A DNA stretch of 64,000 nt, taken from Pseudomonas sp. AFG_SD02_1510_Pfu_092 (GTDB taxonomy: Bacteria; Pseudomonadota; Gammaproteobacteria; Pseudomonadales; Pseudomonadaceae). Below are positions 9,122 through 18,270 of the stretch, one piece after another. The translations under genes were made by a program, and so were the position numbers. Positions within the stretch are counted from its first letter, which is position 1. The number at the start of each line of letters is the position of its first letter. The notes below the pieces were generated by a model that was not told where the DNA came from, did not search any database, and worked only from the letters and a program-made list of their open reading frames with translations. Location of the stretch: the NCBI RefSeq assembly GCF_003331055.1, contig NZ_PUQD01000009.1, positions 55,995-119,994 of the forward strand, in the 5' to 3' direction.

Positions 9122-10843
9122 TCAGCGCGCATAGATCTGCCTGCCGGCAAACCAGGTCTGCAATACCTGGGTGTCGCGCAGCGTTTCGGCATCGACGGCG
9201 AACACGTCGCGGTCGAGGACGATCATGTCGGCCTGCTTGCCGACCTTGAGCGAACCGATCTGTTGTTCCAGGCGCATGGCGCGGGCGGCGTTGAGGGTAT
9301 AGGCCTGGAACATCACCTGGCGGTCGATGGCTTCGTCGGCGTTGAGCACGCCGTTCGGCCCCTTGCGGCTGATGGCCTGGTAGATCGCCTTCCACGGGTC
9401 GGGGGTGGTGATCGGCCAGTCGCTGGCGCCGGCAAGGGTGGCACCGTGCTTGAGCAGCGAACGTGCCGGGAAGGTGTGCAGGAAGGCCATGGCGTTCACG
9501 TACGGCTTGACCAGTTCCAGGTTTGCCTGGTCGGCGCTGGCCCAGTACAGCTGCATCGCCGCGATCACGTCGAGCTGCCTGAAGCGGGCATATTCCCTGG
9601 GGTTGACCATCTGCACGTGGGTGATGGAGTGGGGAATGCCGCTGTGCCGATCACGGCGCGCCTGGGCGATGCCGTCGAGCGCCTCGCGCACGGCGCGGTC
9701 GCCGATGGCATGCACATGCACCAGCCAGCCACGGGCATCGGCGGCGCTGACCAGTTCGCCGAAGTGCTGTGGGTCCAGCAGTAGCTCGCCGCGCTGCCCG
9801 GAGTTGCTGTAGGGCTCGAGCATCGCTGCGGTCTGCGCGGGTGCTTCGGCCACCCCGTCGGCAAATACCTTGATGCCCGGCAGGGTGAGGTTGTGCACGC
9901 CGAGGAACTGCCGGCGCACCTGGTCCAGTTGGTCGAGGTCGGCTGGGCGGGCCCTGGCGTCGGCCATCAGCAGCGCGGCGACATGGGCGTTCAGTTCGCC
10001 GCGCGCAGAAAGGTCTTTGTAGACCGGCAGCACGCCCAGCGAATCGTTGTGCACATCGGCCCCCGGCAGCTCGTTGGCCAGCGGGTCCATCCAGCCGGTG
10101 ACACCCAGTTGCTTGTAGTGCTCCAGCGCCAGGCGCCCGGCTCGCATCAGGGTGGCGTGGCTCAGCGCCGGCAGCAGGTCGGTGACCGGGTAATAGCTGG
10201 CATCGGCAAGGAAACCGTTCGGGGTACCGTCCGCCTGCTGGCCAATGGTGTTGCGGGCCTCGGCGGGCAGGGCGCTGATGCTGCCGGCATCGATTCCGGC
10301 GCGCCTGAGCAGGGCCTGGTTGGCCCAGCCGGTATGCATGTCGTTGGCGGCGAGCAGCAGCGGTTGTGTGGCCCATTCGCCCTGGTTGAAACGCTGTTGC
10401 AGCGCCGGGATGTCATTCCAGTAAGCGCCCGGCACGCCGCCGACCACCAGGAATTCGCCGCGCACGGCCTTGCCGTTGTCGCGCCACTGGCGCAAACGCC
10501 GCTCCAGTTCGTCCAGCGTGACCTGTTCGCCGGCAAGATCAGCCAGCGCCAGTTGCAGGCCACCCTTGATCGCATGCGAATGCGCATCGAGCATGCCCGG
10601 CATCAACACCTTGCCGCCCAGGTCGATGACCTGCGTACCTGCGGCCTTCAGGCGTAACACGGCCTGGTCGGAGCCCACGGCGACGATGTTTTCGCCTGCG
10701 ACCGCCACGGCCTGCTGCAGGGGCTGGCCTGGCTCGGCGGTGTAGACCTTGGCGTTGTGCAGAATCAGGTCCACCGCTGCGAAACCCGGCATGCAGGTGC
10801 AAGCCATGCCGGCGCTGATTGCGATCTTCAGGAACTGCTTCAT
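9122..10843 (-). CDS. exported amidohydrolase of the YtcJ-like (Amidohydro_3) family
   Basis: A 573-residue protein with a signal peptide (start MKQFLKIAISAGMACTCMPG, cleaved near GFAA), so probably periplasmic. Metal-binding features of the amidohydrolase superfamily are present: MLDAHSHAIKGG near residue 80, WLVHVHAIGDRAVREALD in the second half, and ASDWPITTPDPW for the catalytic Asp. The longer frame to 11137 is not the gene, as it would swallow the divergent promoter region. Substrates of this family are mostly unknown; N-substituted amides are typical. It is transcribed away from the LysR gene, the usual arrangement for a regulator and its target. Confidence 0.85.
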   Translation of the reverse strand: MKQFLKIAISAGMACTCMPGFAAVDLILHNAKVYTAEPGQPLQQAVAVAGENIVAVGSDQAVLRLKAAGTQVIDLGGKVLMPGMLDAHSHAIKGGLQLALADLAGEQVTLDELERRLRQWRDNGKAVRGEFLVVGGVPGAYWNDIPALQQRFNQGEWATQPLLLAANDMHTGWANQALLRRAGIDAGSISALPAEARNTIGQQADGTPNGFLADASYYPVTDLLPALSHATLMRAGRLALEHYKQLGVTGWMDPLANELPGADVHNDSLGVLPVYKDLSARGELNAHVAALLMADARARPADLDQLDQVRRQFLGVHNLTLPGIKVFADGVAEAPAQTAAMLEPYSNSGQRGELLLDPQHFGELVSAADARGWLVHVHAIGDRAVREALDGIAQARRDRHSGIPHSITHVQMVNPREYARFRQLDVIAAMQLYWASADQANLELVKPYVNAMAFLHTFPARSLLKHGATLAGASDWPITTPDPWKAIYQAISRKGPNGVLNADEAIDRQVMFQAYTLNAARAMRLEQQIGSLKVGKQADMIVLDRDVFAVDAETLRDTQVLQTWFAGRQIYAR

Positions 10844-10991
10844 GCGTTGCCTCGTTGTTGTGGTGATGGCGCCGCAGCCTAGCCAGCGGGCAAGGGCGGA
10901 TAAAGGCGCGCGCAGGCACAACTTTTTTCGGTATGAGGAAACAATCCCGCGCCGGTGATTGCCAGCGTGCAAGCAGCCGGCCTGTAGCTGC

Positions 10992-11025
10992 CTATTCAAA
11001 TTGTCGGCATTTGCGGGTTTGATAG
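10992..11025. promoter_or_regulatory. candidate LysR operator
   Basis: In the 246-base region between the divergent amidohydrolase and LysR genes, CTATTCAAA at 10992-11000 is answered by TTTGATAG at 11018-11025, an imperfect dyad of the kind LysR regulators bind. The rest of the interval shows no gene. Confidence 0.35.
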
Positions 11026-11089
11026 GCATCGGCAGCGACTGGCTGCCGTCGCACCGCCCCCAACCGTTTGTGCCCAACAGGAAGAAACC

Positions 11090-12019
11090 ATGGACAAGAT
11101 GATGGCCCTGACCATCTTCGTCGCTGCCGCCGAGCATGGCAGCTTCAGCCGGGCGGCCGAGCAGCTGGGCAAAACGCCGTCAGCCATCACCAAGGCTGTC
11201 GCCCATCTGGAGAGCGAGCTGGGCGTGCGCTTGTTCGAGCGCACCACCCGGCGCATGGCCCTGACCGAGGCTGGCACCTTGTACCTGGAAGGCGCGCGTC
11301 AGGCGCTGATGCACCTGCAACGGGTGACCGAAGAAGTGGAGCAGCTGCAGCATGCGCTGCGCGGTACCCTGCGCATTACCGCGCCGCCGTCGTTCGGCCC
11401 GGCATTTCTGCACCAGGTGTGTTGCCGTTTCATGCGCGAGCACCCGCAGGTGCGCCTGGAGGTCAACCTCAACGATGCCAACGAAGACCTGATCGATGGC
11501 GGTTACGACCTGTCGTTACGCGATGGCCCCACCGATCAGCCGGAGCTGATTGCCCAGCCGCTGATCGAGAACCGCGTGATCCTCTGCGCCAGCCCCGCCT
11601 ACCTGGCCCGTCACGGCGAGGCGATCACCCTCGATAACTACGCCGAGCACGATTGGCTGTTGCTGCGCCACCCGCTGCTCAACCGCAGCTTCTGGTGGAT
11701 CGAGCACGGCGGCCAGACCTTGCGGGTACGCCAGCCCACGCCGCGGCTGCTGAGCGACAACTTCGATTTCCTGCTGGCGTGCCTGCTCGATGGCCAGGGC
11801 TTGCAGTTCGTTCCCACCTGGTGCGCCGCGCCCTACCTGGCCAGCGGGCAACTGGTGGAAGTGATGCCCGATTACTGGCGTGCTCTGAGCGCCTTCGGCC
11901 CCTGGGTGCACGTGCTGTATCTGCCGCACCGGCGCAACACGCGCAAGGTGCAGGCGTTCATCGCGTTGCTGCACGAGCACCTGCACGGGCAGGGAATGCA
12001 GGTGCCGGGACACGGCTGA
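11090..12019 (+). CDS. LysR-family transcriptional regulator
   Basis: A 309-residue regulator of normal family length. The first 60 residues hold the winged helix-turn-helix (MALTIFVAAAEHGSFSRAAE, then TPSAITKAVAHLESELGVRLFERTTR). The effector domain follows from about residue 90 (LRGTLRITAPPSFGPAFL). The ATG has AGGAAG upstream. It is divergent from the exported amidohydrolase, which is its most likely target, and it is followed in the same direction by the C45-like enzyme and a transporter. Confidence 0.93.
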   Translation: MDKMMALTIFVAAAEHGSFSRAAEQLGKTPSAITKAVAHLESELGVRLFERTTRRMALTEAGTLYLEGARQALMHLQRVTEEVEQLQHALRGTLRITAPPSFGPAFLHQVCCRFMREHPQVRLEVNLNDANEDLIDGGYDLSLRDGPTDQPELIAQPLIENRVILCASPAYLARHGEAITLDNYAEHDWLLLRHPLLNRSFWWIEHGGQTLRVRQPTPRLLSDNFDFLLACLLDGQGLQFVPTWCAAPYLASGQLVEVMPDYWRALSAFGPWVHVLYLPHRRNTRKVQAFIALLHEHLHGQGMQVPGHG

Positions 12020-12208
12020 GTATTTCCCCACGGGCACAAAAGTTGTGCGGATGGTGACGATGATCGGCCGGGAACAGCGGGTTAGGCTAGCCGAGCTTGC
12101 CTGAACACCGCGGACTGTTTGCCTGTCGTTCTACGGCGCGCTTCTGGCCGTACTCTTTCCACAATGGCAACGATGCCCCCAGGCCAGCTGCACCAGGAGT
12201 TACCCGCC

Positions 12209-13279
12209 GTGATAATCCACACCCATGTCAGCGACATCCGCAACCCGCTCGAGCGTGGCCGCCAGATCGGCGCGCGCTTTGCCGAGCAGATCCGTACCAC
12301 CACCGCCTTGTACCTGGGCTTCTTTCCTCGGGTAGGCGTACCTTTGAGCGAGGCGCAGCGCATCGGCGAGAATAGCCTGGCGGCACTGCAAGCCTGGAGC
12401 CCCGGCCTGGCCGATGAAGTGGCCGGCCTGGCCGCCGGTGCCGGCCTGCCGCTGTGGCAGCTGGCGAGCCTGAACGCCCGTACCGAAGTGCTGGCGGCGC
12501 GGACCCGGCACAGTGAATGCTCCACCAGCGTACACGCGCCCCGTGGTGCGCGGGCGCCGCAGACGCTGCAGACCTGGGACTGGCATGACAGCCTGTGCCC
12601 CCATGGCCTGATGCTGGCGCTGCACAGCGAACACGGCATGAACGTCAAGCTGTTCTGTGAGTTCGGCATGCTGGCCAAGCTCGGTGTGAACAGCGCGGGG
12701 CTGGGCCTGCACTTCAACATTCTCCACCACGCCAGTGACAACGACAGCGGTGCGGTACCGGTGCACGCCATCGCCCGTCGCCTGCTGGAGGAAGCCAGCA
12801 GCGTCGAGCAAGCCATCGAGCTCGCCCGCTCGGCGCAGGTCAGCGCCTCCACCGTGCTGACCGTGTTTTCCCGTGAGGACAGCAGCCCGCGTGCCGCCAG
12901 TATCGAACTCAGCCCCGCGCGCACGGCGCTGGTTTTGCCGCGCGAGGACGGCTGGCTGCTGCACACCAACCACTTCCTCGACCCGCAACTGAGCCTGGGC
13001 GAGCAGGTCGCCGACCTGGCGGATACCCGTTGCCGGCTGAGCCACCTTGAACAGGTGATTGGCCAGATGGGCAGTGCCGACCTGCGTGCCCGGGCCGCCG
13101 CCATGTGCGGCAGCGCGGGCGACAGCGCGCCGATCTGCTTCCACCCGGACATGACCATGCCCGACACCGAACGCTGGCAAACCCTGCTCAGCGTCGGCAT
13201 CGACACCGAGCGCTGCGCCCTGCAGTACCTGGCCGGCACCCCTGTACAACTGGCCAAAGCCGGCTTCGACACCTTCTGA
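12209..13279 (+). CDS. C45-family peptidase / acyl-coenzyme A:6-APA acyltransferase-like protein
   Basis: A 356-residue protein if the GTG at 12209 is used; it has AGGAG at 12195-12199 with good spacing, and the frame is open back to 12119. The sequence follows the C45 pattern: an N-terminal helix region with NPLERGRQIGARFAEQI, then ARTRHSECSTSVHAPRG, where the Cys after Glu would be the nucleophile exposed by self-cleavage, then TWDWHD and LHFNILHH. In the penicillin acyltransferase family such enzymes hydrolyse or exchange amide-linked acyl groups. The neighbours (amidohydrolase, LysR, transporter) support a role in using an amide or peptide-like compound. The substrate cannot be told from sequence. 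Confidence 0.78.
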   Translation: MIIHTHVSDIRNPLERGRQIGARFAEQIRTTTALYLGFFPRVGVPLSEAQRIGENSLAALQAWSPGLADEVAGLAAGAGLPLWQLASLNARTEVLAARTRHSECSTSVHAPRGARAPQTLQTWDWHDSLCPHGLMLALHSEHGMNVKLFCEFGMLAKLGVNSAGLGLHFNILHHASDNDSGAVPVHAIARRLLEEASSVEQAIELARSAQVSASTVLTVFSREDSSPRAASIELSPARTALVLPREDGWLLHTNHFLDPQLSLGEQVADLADTRCRLSHLEQVIGQMGSADLRARAAAMCGSAGDSAPICFHPDMTMPDTERWQTLLSVGIDTERCALQYLAGTPVQLAKAGFDTF

Positions 13280-13289
13280 GCCAACCCGC

Positions 13290-13310
13290 TGCCGCCTGCC
13301 CGAGGCGGCA
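13290..13310 (+). terminator. short hairpin between the C45 gene and the MFS gene
   Basis: TGCCGCCT and AGGCGGCA form an eight-pair stem with a five-base loop, ten bases after the stop. No T-run follows, so it may only modulate expression within one operon. Confidence 0.4.
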
Positions 13311-13333
13311 CCTGCCTGACGAGAACAACAACA

Positions 13334-14692
13334 ATGCATGCACAACCTTCCGGCCCTGCGTCTTCGCGCTCGGCCTTGCGCACCTTCTGCGTCTCCGGCC
13401 TGGGAACGGCGCTGGAGTTCTATGACTTCATCATCTACGGCACCGCTGCGGCACTGGTATTTCCCCAGGTGTTCTTCCCGCAGATGGATCACCTGACCGC
13501 CACGCTGCTGGCGTTCAGCGCCTTCGGTGCGGGCTTCCTTGCGCGCCCCTTGGGCGGCCTGGTGTTTGGCCATTTTGGCGACCGCCTCGGGCGGCAGAAG
13601 GTGCTGGTCAGCACCTTGCTGCTGATGGGCCTGAGTACCTTTCTGATTGGCTGCCTGCCCGGCCATGCCAGCGTCGGCGTGGCCGCGCCGATCCTGCTGG
13701 TGCTGCTGCGCCTGATTCAGGGCTTTGCCGCAGGCGGAGAGTGGGGCGGCGCCGCGCTGTTCGGTATCGAGTCTGCGCCAGCAGGCCGACGCGGGCTGTG
13801 GGGCAGCTTCACGAGCATGGGCATCGGCGTGGGTGGCATCCTCGGCGCCGGGGTGTTCGCCATCGTCAGCGCAGCGTATGACGACAATCTGGTCGATTTT
13901 GCCTGGCGCATCCCGTTCTGGCTGGGCGGCAGCCTGGTGCTGATCGGCCTGTACGCGCGGCTGAAGGCGCCGGTTGCCGCCACTGCACCGTTGGCCAAAC
14001 CGGTGCGTGCGCCGCTGGCCGAGGCCCTGCGGCAACGCCCGCGGCAGTTGTTGCTGTGCACCGGGATCGCCTTCGGCTACTGCACCATCGCCTACATCGG
14101 CAGTACCTTTTTCCTCACCTATGCCACGCAAGTGGGCTTCGGCAGTACCGAGGCGTTGATGTTCGACCTGGCGCTGTCGGTCGCCATCGTGCTGTCGGCA
14201 CCGCTATGCGGCTACCTGTCGGACCGCCTGGGGCGGCGCACGGTGATGGGCTTCGGTGCAGGCGCCATGGCCCTGGGGCTGTTCGCGTTCTTCCCGTTGG
14301 TGAGCATGCACAGCTTCGTGGTCGCCTTGTGCGCCTACAGCCTGACCGGCCTGCTGATGGGCGCGACCCAAGGGCCGATCCCGGCCTTTCTCGCTGAGCA
14401 GTTCCCGCGCAGCATGCGCTACTCGGGTATTTCCGCCAGCTACCAGATCGGCGCCGCGCTGGGCGGTGGCAGCGCTTCGAGCGTGGCCACGGCAATCTTG
14501 ATCCTCACCGATCATCAGCCGCTGGGCGTGGCGTTGTACGGGGCAGGGGCGCTGGCGCTGGTTGCGCTGTGTTCGCTGATGCTGCGCGAAACATCGCGGC
14601 TGAGCATGGCGCAAATTGACGAACAGGCGCCGATACTGACGGGGGCAATGGCTTCGAACGCGCAAGGCGCAAACTGCAAGTCGGCGGAATAG
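13334..14692 (+). CDS. MFS transporter, metabolite:H+ symporter (MHS) family
   Basis: A 452-residue inner-membrane protein with about twelve hydrophobic segments. The N-terminal signature of the MHS group is clear: GTALEFYDFIIYGTAA, then GAGFLARPLGGLVFGHFGDR with the loop-2/3 motif GRQKVL. A second copy of the loop motif appears as CGYLSDRLGRRTVMG. Relatives import organic acids, betaines or shikimate with protons. It lies 54 bases after the C45-like gene on the same strand, so it probably brings in that enzyme's substrate. Confidence 0.9.
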   Translation: MHAQPSGPASSRSALRTFCVSGLGTALEFYDFIIYGTAAALVFPQVFFPQMDHLTATLLAFSAFGAGFLARPLGGLVFGHFGDRLGRQKVLVSTLLLMGLSTFLIGCLPGHASVGVAAPILLVLLRLIQGFAAGGEWGGAALFGIESAPAGRRGLWGSFTSMGIGVGGILGAGVFAIVSAAYDDNLVDFAWRIPFWLGGSLVLIGLYARLKAPVAATAPLAKPVRAPLAEALRQRPRQLLLCTGIAFGYCTIAYIGSTFFLTYATQVGFGSTEALMFDLALSVAIVLSAPLCGYLSDRLGRRTVMGFGAGAMALGLFAFFPLVSMHSFVVALCAYSLTGLLMGATQGPIPAFLAEQFPRSMRYSGISASYQIGAALGGGSASSVATAILILTDHQPLGVALYGAGALALVALCSLMLRETSRLSMAQIDEQAPILTGAMASNAQGANCKSAE

Positions 14693-15139
14693 AGCAGGTA
14701 CAGTAACTTTGAAGTTTGGATCCACTTATCAGGAAAAACTTTCCATTCGGTCAAGTCCCAATAACTTAGCCAACTAACTAACTTTCTTTAGTGTACCGCC
14801 TGTCGGTCGTTTTGCTCGAAAAATGAACGATTTGCGCAGCGGTGACTCCTATTTGCCAGCAGGTGCTATCCATGTGATTGCACCTCGCGCCTTCCCCCCT
14901 GAACTTATGGACGTTCAACCTCATCGGCATTGCACGGATGCTCATGGGGCTTTTGTATTCTGAATAGTGGAGCAATGCCATGCCAAACCGAGGCTCTTCG
15001 GGTGAGCCGCCGCGTGTCTGAAATTACAATCTGCTGTTTCACTTAAACGATATGAACTTGGCCTTGCCGCTGCGACCCTCTTGTTCGCATGCCTATGTGC
15101 AGGTCATTTAGCGCTGACGCATTACGTGGAGAAAACGTC
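14693..15139. other. 447-base gene-free, AT-richer interval
   Basis: No convincing gene on either strand; the short open frames have no ribosome site or family features. Composition is more AT-rich than the neighbourhood, especially 14700-14830 (TAACTAACTAACTTTCTTTAG). It may hold promoters for the membrane protein that follows or the remains of lost DNA. Confidence 0.5.
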
Positions 15140-15799
15140 GTGGAGATTAATACAATTATTAGCCTGTTCGGGCAGAAAGAATCCATGGAGCTGGTGCGGT
15201 TGTCGGTCATTTACGTTCATTTATTGGCCTGTTGTATCGCCATCGGCCTGGTGTTTGCCAGCGATGCCGAGATGGTCAGGAACTTGTTGAAAGGCCAGAA
15301 AGAGGCTGGGCATGACGGGCAACACATGACCCGTTTGCAAAAGTCCGTGGCCAACGCCCTTATCTTCTTGTGGATAACGGGCGCTGCAGTAATCGGTATC
15401 GACTACCTGGATAAAGGCATGAACTATTTTGCCAATCCGAAACTTCAGGCAAAGGTCATTATTGTTTTGTTGCTGACCTTTAACGGCATGCTCTTGCACC
15501 GTTATGTTTTGCCGGCCCTGCTCAAAGCGGGCAACTTGCTCGACCTCAACTTTGGCGTGCGTATGTTTGCGCTGTTCTCCGGTGCACTTTCGGGTGTGTC
15601 CTGGCTGTATGCGGCAATGCTCGGTGTCGGCCGACCGCTGGCGTGGAAATACTCGCTGACCGAGTTGCTGCTGGCCTACCCGGTGCTGATCCTGCTCGGC
15701 TTTGCCCTGATGGCAGCCCTGACCCAGTGGGCGCGCAACCGCAGCCAGGCCGAACCGGCCCGGGCACCCGTCTGGCACCTGGCCGGCATTCCCGTCTGA
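15140..15799 (+). CDS. integral membrane protein, unrecognised
   Basis: A 219-residue protein if it starts at GTG 15140, which has GGAG eight bases upstream; an alternative ATG lies at 15185. It has about five hydrophobic segments (LSVIYVHLLACCIAIGLVF, SVANALIFLWITGAAVIGI, AKVIIVLLLTFNGMLL, MFALFSGALSGVSWLYAAML, LLLAYPVLILLGFALMAAL). The intact reading frame and hydrophobic pattern support a real gene, but I cannot name a family with confidence. It converges with the ThDP enzyme gene across a perfect hairpin. Confidence 0.75.
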   Translation: MEINTIISLFGQKESMELVRLSVIYVHLLACCIAIGLVFASDAEMVRNLLKGQKEAGHDGQHMTRLQKSVANALIFLWITGAAVIGIDYLDKGMNYFANPKLQAKVIIVLLLTFNGMLLHRYVLPALLKAGNLLDLNFGVRMFALFSGALSGVSWLYAAMLGVGRPLAWKYSLTELLLAYPVLILLGFALMAALTQWARNRSQAEPARAPVWHLAGIPV

Positions 15800-15822
15800 T
15801 CGCCTGAGCCACGCTGCAATTG

Positions 15823-15853
15823 CGCCGCGAACCGGGTAGCCCGGTTCGCGGCG
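15823..15853. terminator. bidirectional terminator hairpin
   Basis: CGCCGCGAACCGGG at 15823-15836 and its perfect complement at 15840-15853 form a 14-pair stem with a three-base loop, between two convergent genes. Confidence 0.8.
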
Positions 15854-15856
15854 AGC

Positions 15857-17644
15857 TCATTTCTTGCCAGGCAACACCGAACCGAGCACTTGCCTGGCCG
15901 TCTGCACGATCACCCCGGCCTGGTCAGGGTCGCCTTTGAGCAGGGCGCTGGCGAACTTCTTCGCCTGCTCCAGCTTGATGTGCGGCGGCAGTGGCGGCAC
16001 GTTCGGGTCGGTCTTGAACTCGATCAGGACCGGCCGGTCAGCCGCCAGCGCGCGTTCCCAGGCACTGGCGACCTCTTCCTCGCGCTCCACATAGATGCCT
16101 TGCAGGCCTATGGAAATGGCGAACAAGTGGTAGGGCACATCCGGTATCGACTGCGAAGCTTCGAACTTCGGGTCGCCTTCCATGACCCGCTGCTCCCAGG
16201 TGACCTGGTTGAGGTCCTCGTTGTTGAACACCGCGCAGATCCATTGCGGGTTCTGCCATTGTTGCCAGTACTTGGCCACGGTGATCAGCTCCGCCAGGTT
16301 GTTCATCTGCATCGCGCCGTCACCCACCAGCGCTATCACGCTGCGCTGCGGGTGGGCGAACTTGGCGGCGATGGCATACGGCACCGCAGCCCCCATGCTG
16401 GCCAGCCCGCCGGACAGCGAACATTGCATGCCCTGGCGGATCTGCAGGTCGCGGGCGAACCAGTTGGCGCAGGAACCGGAGTCGCTGGTGACGATGGCCT
16501 GGTCGGGCAGGCGCGGCGACAGCTCGTACACCACACGCTGCGGGTTGATCGGGTCTGCCTTGACCAGGGCGCGTTTTTCCAGGGTCTTGTCCCACGCTGT
16601 ACGCCAGCTTTCGACCTTGCCGCGCCAGTGGCGCTCGGTCTTGTGCTCCAGCAGCGGCAGCAGCGCCGCCAGGGTTTCACTGGCGTCGCCGACCAGGTTC
16701 ACCTCCATCGGGTAGCGCAGGCTGAGCATGTCCGGCTGCAGGTCGATCTGCACGCCGCGGGCCTGGCCTTCGCTGGGCAGGAATTCGACGTAGGGGAAGC
16801 CGGAACCGATCATCAGCAAGGTGTCGCATTCGTTCATCAGCCGGTAGCTGGGCTCGGTGCCGAGCAGGCCGATGGCGCCGGTGACCCATGGCAGGTCGTC
16901 GGGCAGCACGGCCTTGCCGAGCAGGGCCTTGGCCACGCCTGCACCGAGCTTCTCGGCGATTGCCACGACCTGCTCGCTGGCTTGCAGGGCGCCGGCACCG
17001 ACCAGGATCGCCACCTTGCGGCCGGCGTTGAGTACGTCGGCCGCGCGCTGCAGGTCCGCCGCGAAGGGCACCACCCTGGGCTTGCTGTAGCCAATGCCGG
17101 AGTGCAGCGTGCCGTGCGCCCGGGGCGGCTCGCTGTAGGGCAGGTCCTGCAGGTCATTGGGCAGGATGAGGGCAGTCACCCGGCGTTCACCGACGGCGGT
17201 ACGCACGGCGCGGTCGAGCAGGTGGCGCACCTGCTCCGGGGTCGAAGCCTGCTGGACGAACGCGCCGGCCACATCCTTGAACATCGACAGCAGGTCGAGC
17301 TCTTGCTGGTAATGCCCGCCCAGCGCCGCACGTGCCTGCTGGCCGACGATTGCCAGCACCGGCTGGTGGTCCATGCGGGCATCGTACAAGCCGGTCAGCA
17401 GGTGCGAGGCACCAGGGCCGGAGGTGGCCATGCACACCCCGAGTTCGCCGGTGAACTTGGCATGCGCGCTGGCCATGAACGCCGCCATTTCCTCATGCCG
17501 GGCCTGGATGAACTCGATCTTGCCGTTGGCCCTGGCGAGTGCACCGAACACACCGTTGATGCCGTCGCCGGGGTAGCCGAAGATGCGCCGCACCCCCCAC
17601 TGATACAAGCGTTCCACCAGAAAGTCGCCTACCGTGCCAGTCAT
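15857..17644 (-). CDS. thiamine diphosphate enzyme, pyruvate oxidase/acetolactate synthase-like
   Basis: A 595-residue three-domain ThDP enzyme. The N-terminal domain has GYPGDGINGVFGAL and the cofactor-activating Glu in ARHEEMAAFMA, followed by GVCMATSGPGASHLLTGLYDA. The C-terminal domain has the Mg-ThDP motif starting GDGAMQMNNLAELITVAKYW and ending in NNEDLNQ. It most resembles pyruvate dehydrogenase (quinone)/PoxB and related ThDP proteins of unassigned substrate, rather than the anabolic acetolactate synthase. There is no small regulatory subunit gene next to it. The PoxB-like C-terminal membrane-binding helix is not obvious, so quinone coupling is uncertain. Confidence 0.83.
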   Translation of the reverse strand: MTGTVGDFLVERLYQWGVRRIFGYPGDGINGVFGALARANGKIEFIQARHEEMAAFMASAHAKFTGELGVCMATSGPGASHLLTGLYDARMDHQPVLAIVGQQARAALGGHYQQELDLLSMFKDVAGAFVQQASTPEQVRHLLDRAVRTAVGERRVTALILPNDLQDLPYSEPPRAHGTLHSGIGYSKPRVVPFAADLQRAADVLNAGRKVAILVGAGALQASEQVVAIAEKLGAGVAKALLGKAVLPDDLPWVTGAIGLLGTEPSYRLMNECDTLLMIGSGFPYVEFLPSEGQARGVQIDLQPDMLSLRYPMEVNLVGDASETLAALLPLLEHKTERHWRGKVESWRTAWDKTLEKRALVKADPINPQRVVYELSPRLPDQAIVTSDSGSCANWFARDLQIRQGMQCSLSGGLASMGAAVPYAIAAKFAHPQRSVIALVGDGAMQMNNLAELITVAKYWQQWQNPQWICAVFNNEDLNQVTWEQRVMEGDPKFEASQSIPDVPYHLFAISIGLQGIYVEREEEVASAWERALAADRPVLIEFKTDPNVPPLPPHIKLEQAKKFASALLKGDPDQAGVIVQTARQVLGSVLPGKK

Positions 17645-17702
17645 TGTGTTCTCCCGGGCTATGGTCGATAGGGGTCTGGACTTGGCCGGCGCCGCGAAAG
17701 TT

Positions 17703-18077
17703 TCAATCCGCTGGCGGGTCCTCTGGCTGACGGCGTTCGGCCAGGGCCCGGTACTCTTTGCGTAGCGCCTGCAGCTTCTTGCTGTCCATGTCTTCCAGGT
17801 CGAGTACCGACATCTCCGTGTGCTTGGTCGCCCGTATCAGCTCGTCGAGCTTGACGTGGATGATGTCGTTGTCGCGGTTCTGCGTGTTCTGGATCAGAAA
17901 CACCATCAGGAAGGTGATGATGGTGGTGGAAGTGTTGATGATCAGCTGCCAGGTATCGTTGTAATGAAACCAGGGCCCCGACAGCGCCCACATCAGGATG
18001 AGCAGCAGGGCGATGAGGAAGGTCTTGGGGCGCCCGGCATGGTTGGACAGCCATTGGCAGAATTGGGCGAATCTCAT
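17703..18077 (-). CDS. low-affinity iron permease-family small membrane protein
   Basis: A 124-residue protein with two membrane segments near the N-terminus (TFLIALLLILMWALSGPW and LIINTSTTIITFLMVFLIQN) followed by the conserved stretch NTQNRDNDIIHVKLDELIRA and a charged C-terminal tail. This is the pattern of the small bacterial proteins grouped with low-affinity iron permeases. Iron transport itself is not shown for the bacterial members. AGGAGACC precedes the ATG. It lies upstream of the ThDP enzyme on the same strand, 58 bases apart. Confidence 0.85.
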   Translation of the reverse strand: MRFAQFCQWLSNHAGRPKTFLIALLLILMWALSGPWFHYNDTWQLIINTSTTIITFLMVFLIQNTQNRDNDIIHVKLDELIRATKHTEMSVLDLEDMDSKKLQALRKEYRALAERRQPEDPPAD

Positions 18078-18270
18078 GGAAGTGGTCTCCTGGCTAACCT
18101 TTAAGTTGGGACCGTGGGCCGTGCCGGAAAATTTGTTTTTTCATCACCCTGCATACCGGCGGGCCGGGTGGCACTGGTTTTACAGCGTTGGTCGCCAACG
18201 CTGTCGCTCAGGTTGAACGCTGCAGCAACCAGGGTGCTCTTAAGGCAAAGGCGATCGTGAGGGCTTTTCA

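Noticed and set aside
15890..17671. 593-codon plus-strand frame opposite the ThDP enzyme
   Set aside because: Antisense shadow; the minus-strand protein has complete ThDP motifs.
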